The notes under the pieces: model-generated
What the model was told of the DNA's origin: nothing
The model's database searches: none
Seen by the model: only the letters and a program-made list of their open reading frames with translations
In this document: positions 1-8,483 of the stretch, one piece after another
How positions within the stretch are numbered: the first letter of the stretch is position 1
Layout: each line of letters starts with the position of its first letter
Assembly (NCBI GenBank): GCA_947501625.1
Contig: CANMWN010000001.1
Coordinates: forward strand, 693,319-757,318
DNA: 64,000 nt
Reading direction: 5' to 3'
Source of the DNA: an uncultured Flavobacteriaceae bacterium
Lineage (GTDB): Bacteria > Bacteroidota > Bacteroidia > Flavobacteriales > Flavobacteriaceae
Position numbers and translations under genes: made by a program

Positions 1-896
1 GTTCAGGAACTTGGACAAACACTACTTCAAACACAACGTCATTAGATTTAACAGGTTTAACAATAAACACAACATATGAGTATCAAGTTAGAAGTGTTTG
101 TGGTGGATCAAATTCTGCGTATAGTTCGACAAGTAACTTTACTACTCAATCGGTTAGTTATTGTACTTCTAATGGTAATAATAATTACGATACTGGAGTT
201 ACACAAGTATCATTCAATACGCTTTTAAAAGTAGATTTGGATAACACTAATAATAATGGATACGATGATTTTACTGCTGAAGGTGGAGCATCTACAACAA
301 CAGTTATTCAAGGTTCAACACATACGTTATCAGTAAATGTTAATACAGACGGAGGCTATACAGCGCATGCTTTTGCATGGATAGACTTTAATGCTGATGG
401 TGATTTTGACGATGTTAATGAAGAATATGATTTGGGTCAAGTTACTGGTCCAGGTCCAAATGGAACAGACTCAAATATTACTACAAGTATAACTCCAGAT
501 ATTGAAATTCCATTAACAGCAGCAATTGGACCTACAAGGATGAGAGTTGCTGCAAGATATAATAGTAATCCACAAAAATGTGGTACAGGCTATGATGGAG
601 AAGTAGAAGATTACACTATCAATATAGAAGCAGTTTTAGATGTAGAGAATGAACTAGAGGTATTGGATAGAATCAATGTGTATCCAAATCCAGTATCAGA
701 TCAATTATTTGTTAGTTTACCAAATTCAATAGAATTAGTAGATTATAAATTAACAAATTTAATAGGACAAGTAGTATTGTCAAATAAGTTTGAAAACAAC
801 TCACAAATTGATGTGAGTTCTATAAACACAGGAGTGTATATGTTATCAATCAATACTGATATAGGAAAAGTAATTAAGAAAATAGTAATTCAATAA
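1..896 (+). CDS. C-terminal part of a secreted FN3-GEVED protein with T9SS sorting tail (5' partial)
   Basis: The frame is open from base 3, so the start lies left of the window; 297 residues are visible. The first 55 or so resemble the end of a fibronectin type III domain (YEYQVRSVCGGSNSAYSS). A GEVED domain follows, with a calcium-site-like segment (DFNADGDFDDVNEEYDLG) and the family signature DGEVEDYTI. The last 75 residues form a type A T9SS sorting domain (VYPNPVSDQLFV, then a KKIVIQ end), so the protein is probably exported by type IX secretion and attached to or released from the cell surface. The FN3-GEVED pair is closely similar to that in the 1311-residue metalloprotease at 47422-51357, so the missing N-terminus may also carry an enzyme; that is inference. 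A strong hairpin terminator follows. Confidence 0.85.
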   Translation, partial: SGTWTNTTSNTTSLDLTGLTINTTYEYQVRSVCGGSNSAYSSTSNFTTQSVSYCTSNGNNNYDTGVTQVSFNTLLKVDLDNTNNNGYDDFTAEGGASTTTVIQGSTHTLSVNVNTDGGYTAHAFAWIDFNADGDFDDVNEEYDLGQVTGPGPNGTDSNITTSITPDIEIPLTAAIGPTRMRVAARYNSNPQKCGTGYDGEVEDYTINIEAVLDVENELEVLDRINVYPNPVSDQLFVSLPNSIELVDYKLTNLIGQVVLSNKFENNSQIDVSSINTGVYMLSINTDIGKVIKKIVIQ

Positions 897-913
897 TTAC
901 TAATTATAATAAC

Positions 914-948
914 AAAAAAGAGGCTTCAATTTGAAGCCTCTTTTTTTT
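914..948. terminator. Bidirectional intrinsic terminator
   Basis: A perfect inverted repeat (GAGGCTTCAA and its complement) is flanked by an A-run on the left and a T-run of about nine on the right. It lies between the convergent FN3-GEVED gene and the acyl-CoA dehydrogenase gene and can serve both. Confidence 0.9.
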
Positions 949-965
949 GAATAATTTTTTAATTT

Positions 966-2144
966 TTATTTAAAAGCATTTTCACCAGTAATATCTAAAC
1001 CAGTAATTAATAAATGAATGTCGTGTGTTCCTTCGTATGTAATAACACTCTCTAGGTTCATCATATGACGCATAATAGAATACTCACCAGAAATTCCCAT
1101 AGCACCAAGTACTTGCCTAGCTTCTCTAGCAATATTTAAAGCCATAGCAACATTATTACGCTTTGCCATAGATATTTGTGCAGAAGTTGCTTTACCTTCA
1201 TTTCTTAAAACACCTAATCTCCAAGTTAATAATTGAGCTTTAGTGATTTCAGTAATCATTTCAGCCAATTTCTTTTGTTGTAATTGAAAAGCGCCAATTG
1301 GTTTTCCAAACTGTTTACGTTCTTTAGAATACCTTAATGCTGTATCATAACAATCCATAGCAGCACCAATTGCTCCCCAAGCAATACCAAATCTTGCAGA
1401 ATCTAAACAACCTAATGGAGCGCCTAAACCAGATTTATTTGGTAATAAGTTTTCTTTTGGCACCTTTACATTGTCAAAAATTAGTTCGCCAGTTGCTGAA
1501 GCACGTAAAGACCATTTGTTGTGAGTTTCAGGAGTTGAAAAACCTTCCATTCCACGTTCTAAAACAAGACCATGAATACGACCTTCTTCGTTTTTAGCCC
1601 ACACTACAGCAATATCAGCAAATGGAGCATTAGATATCCACATTTTAGCACCGTTCAAGAGATAATGGTCTCCCATATCTTTATATTTAGTCTCCATACC
1701 TCCAGGATTTGAACCATGATTTGGCTCAGTTAATCCAAAGCATCCTATAAACTCTCCACTTGCTAATTTTGGTAAATATTTTTGTTTTTGTTCTTCATTT
1801 CCATATTTCCAAATAGGATACATTACCAATGATGATTGAACAGAAGCAGTTGAACGAACACCTGAATCTCCTCTTTCAATTTCTTGCATTATTAATCCAT
1901 AAGAAATTTGATCTAATCCTGCACCGCCATATTCTTCAGGTATATAAGGTCCAAAAGCACCAATTTCTGCCAAACCACTAATAATAGAATCAGGAAATTC
2001 TGCACGTTGAGCAAAATCCTCAATAATTGGAGAAACTTCACGTTTTACCCAATCACGAGCAGCATTTCGAACTAGTAAATGTTCTTCGTTCAATAGTTCA
2101 TCTAGGTTATAATAATCTGGAGCTTGAAATAAATCTTGAGCCAT
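966..2144 (-). CDS. gcdH: Acyl-CoA dehydrogenase, glutaryl-CoA dehydrogenase type
   Basis: A 392-residue cytoplasmic FAD enzyme, probably oxidising and decarboxylating glutaryl-CoA to crotonyl-CoA in lysine/tryptophan breakdown. The whole length follows the acyl-CoA dehydrogenase fold: an N-terminal helical domain, a middle beta domain with CFGLTEPNHGSNP and KMWISNAP, and a C-terminal helical domain. The TYEGTHDIH segment carries the probable catalytic base Glu371, and RSTASVQSSL contains the Arg (about residue 97) typical of glutaryl-CoA enzymes. Both match human GCDH as I remember it. The gene stands alone, transcribed leftward from a TAnnTTTG promoter just upstream. Another short-chain acyl-CoA substrate cannot be fully excluded, but the motif pattern favours glutaryl-CoA. 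Confidence 0.88.
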   Translation of the reverse strand: MAQDLFQAPDYYNLDELLNEEHLLVRNAARDWVKREVSPIIEDFAQRAEFPDSIISGLAEIGAFGPYIPEEYGGAGLDQISYGLIMQEIERGDSGVRSTASVQSSLVMYPIWKYGNEEQKQKYLPKLASGEFIGCFGLTEPNHGSNPGGMETKYKDMGDHYLLNGAKMWISNAPFADIAVVWAKNEEGRIHGLVLERGMEGFSTPETHNKWSLRASATGELIFDNVKVPKENLLPNKSGLGAPLGCLDSARFGIAWGAIGAAMDCYDTALRYSKERKQFGKPIGAFQLQQKKLAEMITEITKAQLLTWRLGVLRNEGKATSAQISMAKRNNVAMALNIAREARQVLGAMGISGEYSIMRHMMNLESVITYEGTHDIHLLITGLDITGENAFK

Positions 2145-2169
2145 TTTTTTATTTTTTAAAAAGTTTTGT

Positions 2170-2196
2170 CAAATGTACAAATTATTGAAGATGCAA
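2170..2196 (-). promoter_or_regulatory. Bacteroidota-type promoter for the acyl-CoA dehydrogenase
   Basis: On the minus strand TTG, a 16-base spacer and TACATTTG match the flavobacterial -33/-7 pattern (TTG, N17-23, TAnnTTTG) with a spacer one base short. The -7 box ends about 25 bases before the ATG. Confidence 0.55.
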
Positions 2197-2265
2197 TCAT
2201 TAAATTTTATGACGAAATTGCACTAGTTTTTAAAAGGTTTTCAATTTATAAAACGTTTAATTAAC

Positions 2266-2273
2266 TATCTTTG
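2266..2273 (+). promoter_or_regulatory. -7 promoter box of rnpA (possibly leaderless)
   Basis: TATCTTTG is a perfect TAnnTTTG box and ends only five bases before the rnpA ATG, so transcription would start at or next to the start codon. No clear TTG -33 element was found at the usual spacing. Confidence 0.5.
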
Positions 2274-2278
2274 TTCAG

Positions 2279-2656
2279 ATGAGATTTACATTTGGTAAAG
2301 AAGAAAAACTAAAAAGTAGGAAATTAATAGAACGGTTGTTTGTTGAAGGTAATTCTATAAAAGAATTTCCCTTGCGTATGAAGTACTTAAAACTTGAAAA
2401 CGCTGATTTCTCTATCAAAGTTGCTTTTTCTGTTCCTAAAAGAAATGTAAAACTTGCTGTTGATAGAAATAGAATTAAAAGATTAATTCGCGAAGCATAT
2501 AGATTAAATAAACACTTATTATTCAATAATGTAGATGGAAATTACGTTATTATGTTTATTTATACCGATAAAGTAGAATGGAATTATGAAGAATTAGAAA
2601 AAAAGATGATTGGTATATTAAATAAGTTTGTTGAACATAAAAAACTAGAATTATGA
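2279..2656 (+). CDS. rnpA: Ribonuclease P protein component
   Basis: A 125-residue basic protein that assists the RNase P RNA in maturing the 5' ends of tRNAs. The signature RNRIKRLIREAYR lies at residues 63-75, preceded by the FSVPKRNVKLAVDR strand typical of the family, and the length is normal. The ATG is set by the TATCTTTG box directly upstream. The stop codon overlaps the start of the DUF4349 lipoprotein gene (ATGA), so the two are probably translated together. rpmH is not next to it. Confidence 0.95.
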   Translation: MRFTFGKEEKLKSRKLIERLFVEGNSIKEFPLRMKYLKLENADFSIKVAFSVPKRNVKLAVDRNRIKRLIREAYRLNKHLLFNNVDGNYVIMFIYTDKVEWNYEELEKKMIGILNKFVEHKKLEL

Positions 2657-3474
2657 AAATATTAGGAAGTTTATTTATTGTTGGCACTATGTTCTTGGCT
2701 TGTAGTGGAGGATCTGGTGATAATTACTCTAAAGATTATAGTGAAGAAGATGCCCAAGGATTAATAGTTGAGTCTTCAAGAACTTCTTCTATAGAAAATT
2801 CAGAAAATCAAATAGAGCCTAAAATTATTAAAGAAAGCCATTTAAGGTTTGAAACATCATCATTAGAAAAAACTCATCAATCAATTATTAAGTTATTGGA
2901 GGTAAATAAAGGGTTTATTCAACGAGATGAAACAAGCAAAAATTATGGAAATATAGAAAGGAGTTTGGTTATACGAATCCCAACCAAAGGGTTTCAAAAT
3001 GTGATAGATACTATATCGAATCAAGTAAAAGTATTTGATCGTAAAGAAATTTCGCAAAGAGATGTTACTGAAGAGTTTATCGATTTAGAAGCAAGGTTAA
3101 ACGCAAAGTTGAAATTAGAAGCACGTTATCTTGAGTTATTGTCAAAAGCAAAAAATGTAAAAGAAATTTTAGAAATTGAAAGAGAGATAGCAAAAATTAG
3201 AGAAGAGATTGAAGCAAAACAAGGGCGCTTAAAATATCTTCAAAACAAAGTTTCTTTAAGCACTATCTATATTTCGTTTTATGAAACCGTAGAGTTTGAT
3301 AAAGCAGAATCAAAAACTTATTTGAGTAGAGTTGTAAAAGCACTAAAAGGAGGTTTTACAGGGATAGGAAATTTTATCATTGGTATTTTATATCTGTGGC
3401 CATTTATAATAATTGGCATACTTATTTTCCTATTCGTTAGAAATAGAATTAGAAGAAAAAAAATAAAAAAATAG
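2653..3474 (+). CDS. DUF4349 membrane lipoprotein
   Basis: A 273-residue protein with a lipoprotein signal peptide: a hydrophobic core then FLAC, with Cys17 as the probable lipidated residue. The middle (about residues 60-220) fits DUF4349: a beta-strand-rich part with IRIPTKGFQNVIDTI and SQRDVTEEFIDLEARL, then a charged heptad-rich segment (residues about 135-195) likely to form a coiled coil. One transmembrane helix lies near residues 240-262, followed by a basic tail. The function of DUF4349 proteins is unknown. The gene overlaps rnpA by four bases and precedes the rml operon by 11 bases. Confidence 0.8.
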   Translation: MKILGSLFIVGTMFLACSGGSGDNYSKDYSEEDAQGLIVESSRTSSIENSENQIEPKIIKESHLRFETSSLEKTHQSIIKLLEVNKGFIQRDETSKNYGNIERSLVIRIPTKGFQNVIDTISNQVKVFDRKEISQRDVTEEFIDLEARLNAKLKLEARYLELLSKAKNVKEILEIEREIAKIREEIEAKQGRLKYLQNKVSLSTIYISFYETVEFDKAESKTYLSRVVKALKGGFTGIGNFIIGILYLWPFIIIGILIFLFVRNRIRRKKIKK

Positions 3475-3485
3475 AAGTTTAAAAT

Positions 3486-4499
3486 TTGGAAAATATATTA
3501 ATAACTGGAGGTGCTGGATTTATTGGATCCAATTTTATACCTTATTTTTTGGAGAACAATCCGAGTATTAAAATTGTAAATTTAGATAAACTTACGTATG
3601 CAGGTGACATATCCAATTTAAAGGAAGTCGAAGATAATTCAAGATATACCTTTATTGAAGGAGATATATGTGATCGAAATTTAGTTGAACAAATATTTTC
3701 CAAACACGATATAAGAGGAGTAATTCATTTTGCTGCGGAGTCTCATGTAGATAATTCAATTTTAAATCCCGATGCATTTATTCAAACTAATGTTTTTGGT
3801 ACTTTTACTTTATTAGATATTGCACGTCATTATTGGATGGAGGCCCCACATTTGTATAAAAAAGAATATTTAAACTGTAGGTTTCATCATATTTCCACCG
3901 ATGAAGTTTTTGGTACTTTAGGTGAAAAAGGTTTGTTTACCGAAAACACTTCATATGCACCAAATAGTCCATATAGCGCTTCAAAAGCTTCTTCAGATTT
4001 TATTGTTAGAAGTTATTTTCACACCTATGGAATGAATGTAGTTACTACTAATTGTTCAAACAATTATGGGCCAAAACAACATAATGAAAAACTGATACCA
4101 ACAATTATTAGAAAAGCACTTTCGGGTGAACAAATACCAATATATGGTGACGGTAAAAATATCAGAGATTGGTTGTATGTATTAGATCATTGTAAAGGAA
4201 TAGAGTTGGTTTATAAAGAAGGGAAAGTAGCGGAAACTTATAATATTGGCGGAAGAAATGAGCGAAATAATCTTTATATTGCAACAACAATTTGTGAACT
4301 ATTAGATAAAATTCAACCAAAATCTAATTCATATAAAGATCAAATTTCATTTGTTACCGATAGACCTGGACATGATTTTAGATATGCAATTGACGCTACT
4401 AAAATTGAGAACGAACTAGGATGGAAAGCTGATGAAAATTTTGAAACCGGAATAGAGAAAACAATTAATTGGTATTTAAAAAAATACAGTAATAGATGA
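3486..4499 (+). CDS. rmlB: dTDP-glucose 4,6-dehydratase
   Basis: A 337-residue extended short-chain dehydrogenase converting dTDP-glucose to dTDP-4-keto-6-deoxyglucose, the second step to dTDP-L-rhamnose. The NAD site TGGAGFIG is at residues 7-14, the dehydratase pair Asp139-Glu140 is in [10 protein letters not shown], and the YxxxK pair is Tyr163/Lys167 in [11 protein letters not shown]. The start is TTG: a stop codon (TAA at 3480) precedes it in frame and the nucleotide-binding motif follows at once, leaving no room for a later ATG. It heads an rmlBACD operon with the next gene overlapping by four bases. Confidence 0.95.
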   Translation: MENILITGGAGFIGSNFIPYFLENNPSIKIVNLDKLTYAGDISNLKEVEDNSRYTFIEGDICDRNLVEQIFSKHDIRGVIHFAAESHVDNSILNPDAFIQTNVFGTFTLLDIARHYWMEAPHLYKKEYLNCRFHHISTDEVFGTLGEKGLFTENTSYAPNSPYSASKASSDFIVRSYFHTYGMNVVTTNCSNNYGPKQHNEKLIPTIIRKALSGEQIPIYGDGKNIRDWLYVLDHCKGIELVYKEGKVAETYNIGGRNERNNLYIATTICELLDKIQPKSNSYKDQISFVTDRPGHDFRYAIDATKIENELGWKADENFETGIEKTINWYLKKYSNR

Positions 4500-5359
4500 A
4501 AGGAATAATACTTGCAGGAGGCTCAGGGACTAGACTTCACCCATTAACATTGGCGATAAGCAAGCAATTAATGCCAGTTTATGACAAGCCAATGATTTAT
4601 TATCCTTTATCAACTTTAATGAGTGCTGGAATAAGAGAAATATTAATTATTTCTACACCTCATGACTTACCATTATTCGAAAAACTATTAGGTGATGGGA
4701 AAAGTTTAGGTTGTAATTTCCAATATGCTATTCAAAAAGATCCAAATGGATTAGCTGAAGCATTTATTATAGGAAAAGAATTTATTGGTAATGATAAAGT
4801 TGCTTTAATTCTAGGAGATAATATTTTTTACGGAACAGGTTTAGAAGAATTATTACAAGCCAATAATAACCCTAAAGGAGGAATAATTTATGCCTACCAT
4901 GTTCAAGATCCAGAAAGATATGGTGTGGTAGATTTTGATGAAAAAGGTCAAGCAAAATCTATTGAAGAAAAGCCTAAAAAACCAAAATCAAATTATGCAG
5001 TTCCAGGAATTTATTTTTATGATAACTCTGTAGTAGAAATTGCAGAAAATATCAAACCAAGCTCAAGAGGAGAGTTAGAAATAACAGATGTGAATAGAGA
5101 ATATTTAAAAAAAGGTAATTTAAAAGTTAGTGTTTTGGATAAAGGAACTGCATGGTTAGATACAGGAACCTTTAACTCTTTGATGCAAGCTTCACAATTT
5201 GTTCAAGTTATTGAAGAGCGACAAGGCTTAAAAATTGGAGCAATTGAAGAAGTTGCTTATAAAATGGGTTTTATTTCTGACAGTCAACTAAGAAAACTTG
5301 CCGAACCACTAATTAAAAGTGGCTACGGAAAACATTTATTAAGTATTTTGAAAGAGTAG
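4496..5359 (+). CDS. rmlA: Glucose-1-phosphate thymidylyltransferase
   Basis: A 287-residue enzyme making dTDP-glucose from glucose-1-phosphate and dTTP, the first step of dTDP-L-rhamnose synthesis. The nucleotide-binding signature [11 protein letters not shown] is at the N-terminus, followed by [24 protein letters not shown] and [19 protein letters not shown], all typical of RmlA. The length matches the short, homotetrameric RmlA class. It overlaps the end of rmlB by four bases (ATGA) and lies one base before rmlC. Confidence 0.95.
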   Translation: MKGIILAGGSGTRLHPLTLAISKQLMPVYDKPMIYYPLSTLMSAGIREILIISTPHDLPLFEKLLGDGKSLGCNFQYAIQKDPNGLAEAFIIGKEFIGNDKVALILGDNIFYGTGLEELLQANNNPKGGIIYAYHVQDPERYGVVDFDEKGQAKSIEEKPKKPKSNYAVPGIYFYDNSVVEIAENIKPSSRGELEITDVNREYLKKGNLKVSVLDKGTAWLDTGTFNSLMQASQFVQVIEERQGLKIGAIEEVAYKMGFISDSQLRKLAEPLIKSGYGKHLLSILKE

Positions 5360-5360
5360 T

Positions 5361-5906
5361 ATGAAAGTGGAAGAAACAAACTTAAAAGATTGTTATGTTA
5401 TTGAACCTAAAGTTTATGAAGATAAGAGAGGTTATTTTTATGAGTCCTTTAATAAAATTACTTTTTTTGAACATACTGGTTTAAAAATTGACTTTGTTCA
5501 AGATAATGAATCTTGTTCTAGCAAGGGAGTTTTAAGAGGATTGCATTATCAAGTAGGAGATTATGCTCAGGCAAAACTAGTTAGGGTTCTACAAGGGTCA
5601 GTTCTTGATGTCGTAGTAGATATTAGAGAAGATTCAGAAACTTTTGGGCAACATTTTTCAATAGAACTATCTTCCGATAATAAAAAACAATTGTTTATTC
5701 CTCGAGGATTTGCTCACGGATTTATTGTTTTAAGTGATTTAGCTACTTTTTTTTATAAGTGTGATAATTATTATAATAAAGAATCTGAAGGAGGAGTTAT
5801 TTATAATGATAAATCACTTCAAATAGATTGGAAATTGGATGAAATTAAATATATTATTTCTGATAAAGATCTACAGTTGCCAACATTAGAAAAACGCCTT
5901 AAATGA
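5361..5906 (+). CDS. rmlC: dTDP-4-dehydrorhamnose 3,5-epimerase
   Basis: A 181-residue cupin-fold epimerase acting on dTDP-4-keto-6-deoxyglucose. The conserved RGLHYQ segment carries the catalytic His, and FIPRGFAHGFIVLSD is the usual second signature. Length and order in the operon are standard. The stop overlaps rmlD by four bases, indicating translational coupling. Confidence 0.94.
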   Translation: MKVEETNLKDCYVIEPKVYEDKRGYFYESFNKITFFEHTGLKIDFVQDNESCSSKGVLRGLHYQVGDYAQAKLVRVLQGSVLDVVVDIREDSETFGQHFSIELSSDNKKQLFIPRGFAHGFIVLSDLATFFYKCDNYYNKESEGGVIYNDKSLQIDWKLDEIKYIISDKDLQLPTLEKRLK

Positions 5907-6763
5907 AAACTGTATTAGTCACAGGAGGAGATGGGCAATTGGCATTATGTATAAAAAGTGAGGCTAAAAGCACAGAAGGAGTTAAGTTTATTTTTAAAAA
6001 CTCCAGTGAATTAGATATTACCTCCAAAGAAAAATTAGACACTTTTTTTTCTGATAATATTATTGATTATTGTATCAATTGCGCTGCATATACAGCAGTT
6101 GATAAAGCAGAAGATAATATAGAAAAGGCTTTTAAAATTAATTCAGAGGCAGTAAGAAATTTAGCAGAAATTTGTAAAAAAAATAAAACTGTTTTAATAC
6201 ATATTTCTACAGATTTTGTTTTTGATGGTAACAAGAAAGAAGCATATAAAGAAAATGATATCCCAAATCCTCAAAGTGTTTACGGGAAATCAAAACTGAA
6301 AGGGGAGAAAGAAATTATTTCGGTTTTAAAAGAGTACTTTATTATAAGAACTTCTTGGTTGTATTCAGAGTATGGAAACAATTTCATGAAAACTATGTTG
6401 AGATTGGGCAATGAAAATTCAAATTTAAATGTTGTGGAAGATCAAAAAGGTTCACCAACTTATGCACGTGATTTAGCAGTACTTATTTTGAAAATTATTG
6501 ATAATCAATCAAATAAATTTGGAATATACCATTACTCTAATCAAGGAAAAACTTCATGGTATGGATTTGCAAAAGAAATTTTTAGACTAAGTAATATTCA
6601 TATAGATTTAAAACCAATAAGCACAAAGGATTATCCTACACCAGCAATAAGACCAAGATTTAGTGTTTTAGACACTACAAAAATTCAAAAAACTTTTAGC
6701 AATACTATTCCAAAATGGAATGAAAGTTTAGAAAAGGCAATAAAAACTTATCTAAGTAAATAA
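5903..6763 (+). CDS. rmlD: dTDP-4-dehydrorhamnose reductase
   Basis: A 286-residue short-chain dehydrogenase that reduces dTDP-4-keto-L-rhamnose to dTDP-L-rhamnose. The NAD(P) site is VTGGDGQLA, AAYTAVDKAED is the family signature, and the catalytic YxxxK is in SVYGKSKLKGE. It closes the rmlBACD set, so all enzymes from glucose-1-phosphate to dTDP-L-rhamnose are present. The following 43 bases hold an AT-only palindrome without a clear T-run, so read-through into the protease gene is possible. Confidence 0.94.
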   Translation: MKTVLVTGGDGQLALCIKSEAKSTEGVKFIFKNSSELDITSKEKLDTFFSDNIIDYCINCAAYTAVDKAEDNIEKAFKINSEAVRNLAEICKKNKTVLIHISTDFVFDGNKKEAYKENDIPNPQSVYGKSKLKGEKEIISVLKEYFIIRTSWLYSEYGNNFMKTMLRLGNENSNLNVVEDQKGSPTYARDLAVLILKIIDNQSNKFGIYHYSNQGKTSWYGFAKEIFRLSNIHIDLKPISTKDYPTPAIRPRFSVLDTTKIQKTFSNTIPKWNESLEKAIKTYLSK

Positions 6764-6806
6764 TTCAGTATTTTAGTCAGACATAATTTTAAAATTTTAT
6801 CGAACG

Positions 6807-8441
6807 ATGAAAAAATCAATTAGACATAAATTTTCTATATTTTTTATAATAGTAGCAATACTATTTTCTTTTTCTTATAAGTCTGACTTTTTCGAAATAG
6901 CAAAACAAATTGAGATTTATACAACTCTTTTTAAAGAGTTAAATCTATATTATATTGATGAAATTAATCCAGCAGAAGTAACTGACAAGGCGATTAATAA
7001 TGTGCTTGAAAATCTTGACCCTTATACACGTTTTTATGATGAGCAAGGAGTTGAGGAGGCAAAAATAAGAGCAGAAGGGAGATATGGAGGGATAGGTGCT
7101 TCCATAAAATACAGAAATGGGAATCTAGTAATTAATGAAATTTTTAAAGACAATCCTGCGCATAAATCAGGACTTATTCCTGGCGATGAAATTTTTATGA
7201 TAGATGATGCTGTTTTAAAAGAACAATCAGAAAAGTCAGTCAGAGCAATGCTTAAAGGTTTGCCAAATACAGCCTTAAAACTCAAAGTAAAAAGACAAGG
7301 TCAAATCTTAGATTTTAATGTAAATAGAGAGACTATTGAGATAAATCCAGTTCCTTTTTATAATATGATTGATGATGAAGTAGGATATATTTCTTTTATT
7401 AAGTTTAATAAAAAAGCATCTTCAGAAGTTAAAAATGCATTTGAAGATTTGAAATCTCAAGGAATGCAAAAACTAATAATTGATGTGCGCCAGAATCCTG
7501 GAGGATTGTTAGGAGAAGCCATAAAAATTGTCAATTTTTTTATTCCAAAAAACAGAGTTGTTGTTACTACAAGAGGAAAACTTAATAAATTAAGTAAAAC
7601 GTATAAAACTCAAAGAAAACCTTTGGATACCGAAATTCCAATTGTTATTTTGATTGATGATCGTTCAGCATCGGCTTCAGAAATATTGGCTGGAGCATTA
7701 CAAGACTATGATAGAGCGGTGATAGTTGGAAATCGTTCTTTTGGGAAAGGCTTAGTACAACGCAGTCGAAAGTTATCATATGGTACACAGTTAAAATTAA
7801 CAATATCAAAATATTATACGCCAAGTGGACGTTGTATTCAAGAATTAGATTATACCAATCGAGATTCTAAAACCGGAATTGTTCCTAGGTTTTCTGACAA
7901 AAAGGTAAATAGGTTTACAACACAAAACGGACGAGAAGTTTTTGATGGAGGAGGCGTAAGCCCTGATATAGAAATTGAAAGACAGCCTTTAACAGAAGCA
8001 ACAAAAAAACTTTTTACTTCTGACGCCTTTTTTGATTTCGCAACATCATATTATTACAAAAACCCTGAAATAAAAAATTTAAGAACGTTTAAATTAAACG
8101 ATTCAGATTTTATATCGCTCAAAGAATACTTGAAAAGAAACAATGATAAATTTTTGATGAATAACGAAATTGATTTAAAAGAAACTATAGAAAAACTCGA
8201 AGAAAATAATATTGACTTAACACAACAATCACAATTAATGTTTGATAAAATAGTTGAAGAAAAATTGATTTTATTGGATAAAAACAAAAGTCAAATTATA
8301 GAAAAACTTACTTCAAATATTATAACTCGCTATTATTTTAAAGAAGGGGAATATCAACGAAAATTAGAATTTGACAATGCAATAAAAGAATCAACTAAAG
8401 TGTTGAAAAATCAAAAGAATTACTTAGATATATTGAATTAG
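6807..8441 (+). CDS. S41 family C-terminal processing peptidase
   Basis: A 544-residue serine protease of the Ctp/tail-specific family. An N-terminal hydrophobic segment (residues 9-24) is a signal peptide or anchor, so it probably acts in the periplasm. A PDZ domain covers about residues 88-170 (YGGIGASI ... LIPGDEIFMIDD). The protease core follows, with the Ser/Lys dyad inferred as Ser289 (in DDRSASASEI) and Lys314 (SFGKGLVQ), 25 residues apart as in E. coli Prc. The C-terminal 150 residues are charged and helical. The role is probably processing or clearing envelope proteins. It follows rmlD by 43 bases and is not obviously a sugar gene; relatives are often near rnpA in flavobacteria (from memory). 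Confidence 0.9.
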   Translation: MKKSIRHKFSIFFIIVAILFSFSYKSDFFEIAKQIEIYTTLFKELNLYYIDEINPAEVTDKAINNVLENLDPYTRFYDEQGVEEAKIRAEGRYGGIGASIKYRNGNLVINEIFKDNPAHKSGLIPGDEIFMIDDAVLKEQSEKSVRAMLKGLPNTALKLKVKRQGQILDFNVNRETIEINPVPFYNMIDDEVGYISFIKFNKKASSEVKNAFEDLKSQGMQKLIIDVRQNPGGLLGEAIKIVNFFIPKNRVVVTTRGKLNKLSKTYKTQRKPLDTEIPIVILIDDRSASASEILAGALQDYDRAVIVGNRSFGKGLVQRSRKLSYGTQLKLTISKYYTPSGRCIQELDYTNRDSKTGIVPRFSDKKVNRFTTQNGREVFDGGGVSPDIEIERQPLTEATKKLFTSDAFFDFATSYYYKNPEIKNLRTFKLNDSDFISLKEYLKRNNDKFLMNNEIDLKETIEKLEENNIDLTQQSQLMFDKIVEEKLILLDKNKSQIIEKLTSNIITRYYFKEGEYQRKLEFDNAIKESTKVLKNQKNYLDILN

Positions 8442-8461
8442 AATAATTGGCATTTAAAATG

Positions 8462-8469
8462 TATCTTTG
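8462..8469 (+). promoter_or_regulatory. -7 promoter box upstream of the 558-residue protein gene
   Basis: TATCTTTG (followed by C) is a perfect TAnnTTTG box, 14 bases before the ATG. The nearest upstream TTG is only 12 bases away, closer than usual, so the -33 element is uncertain. Confidence 0.5.
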
Positions 8470-8483
8470 CTGGCTAAATAACT

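Noticed and set aside
6764-6806. AT palindrome (ATAATTTTAAAATTTTAT) considered as a terminator after rmlD
   Set aside because: The stem contains no G or C and is not followed by a clear T-run, so it would be unstable.
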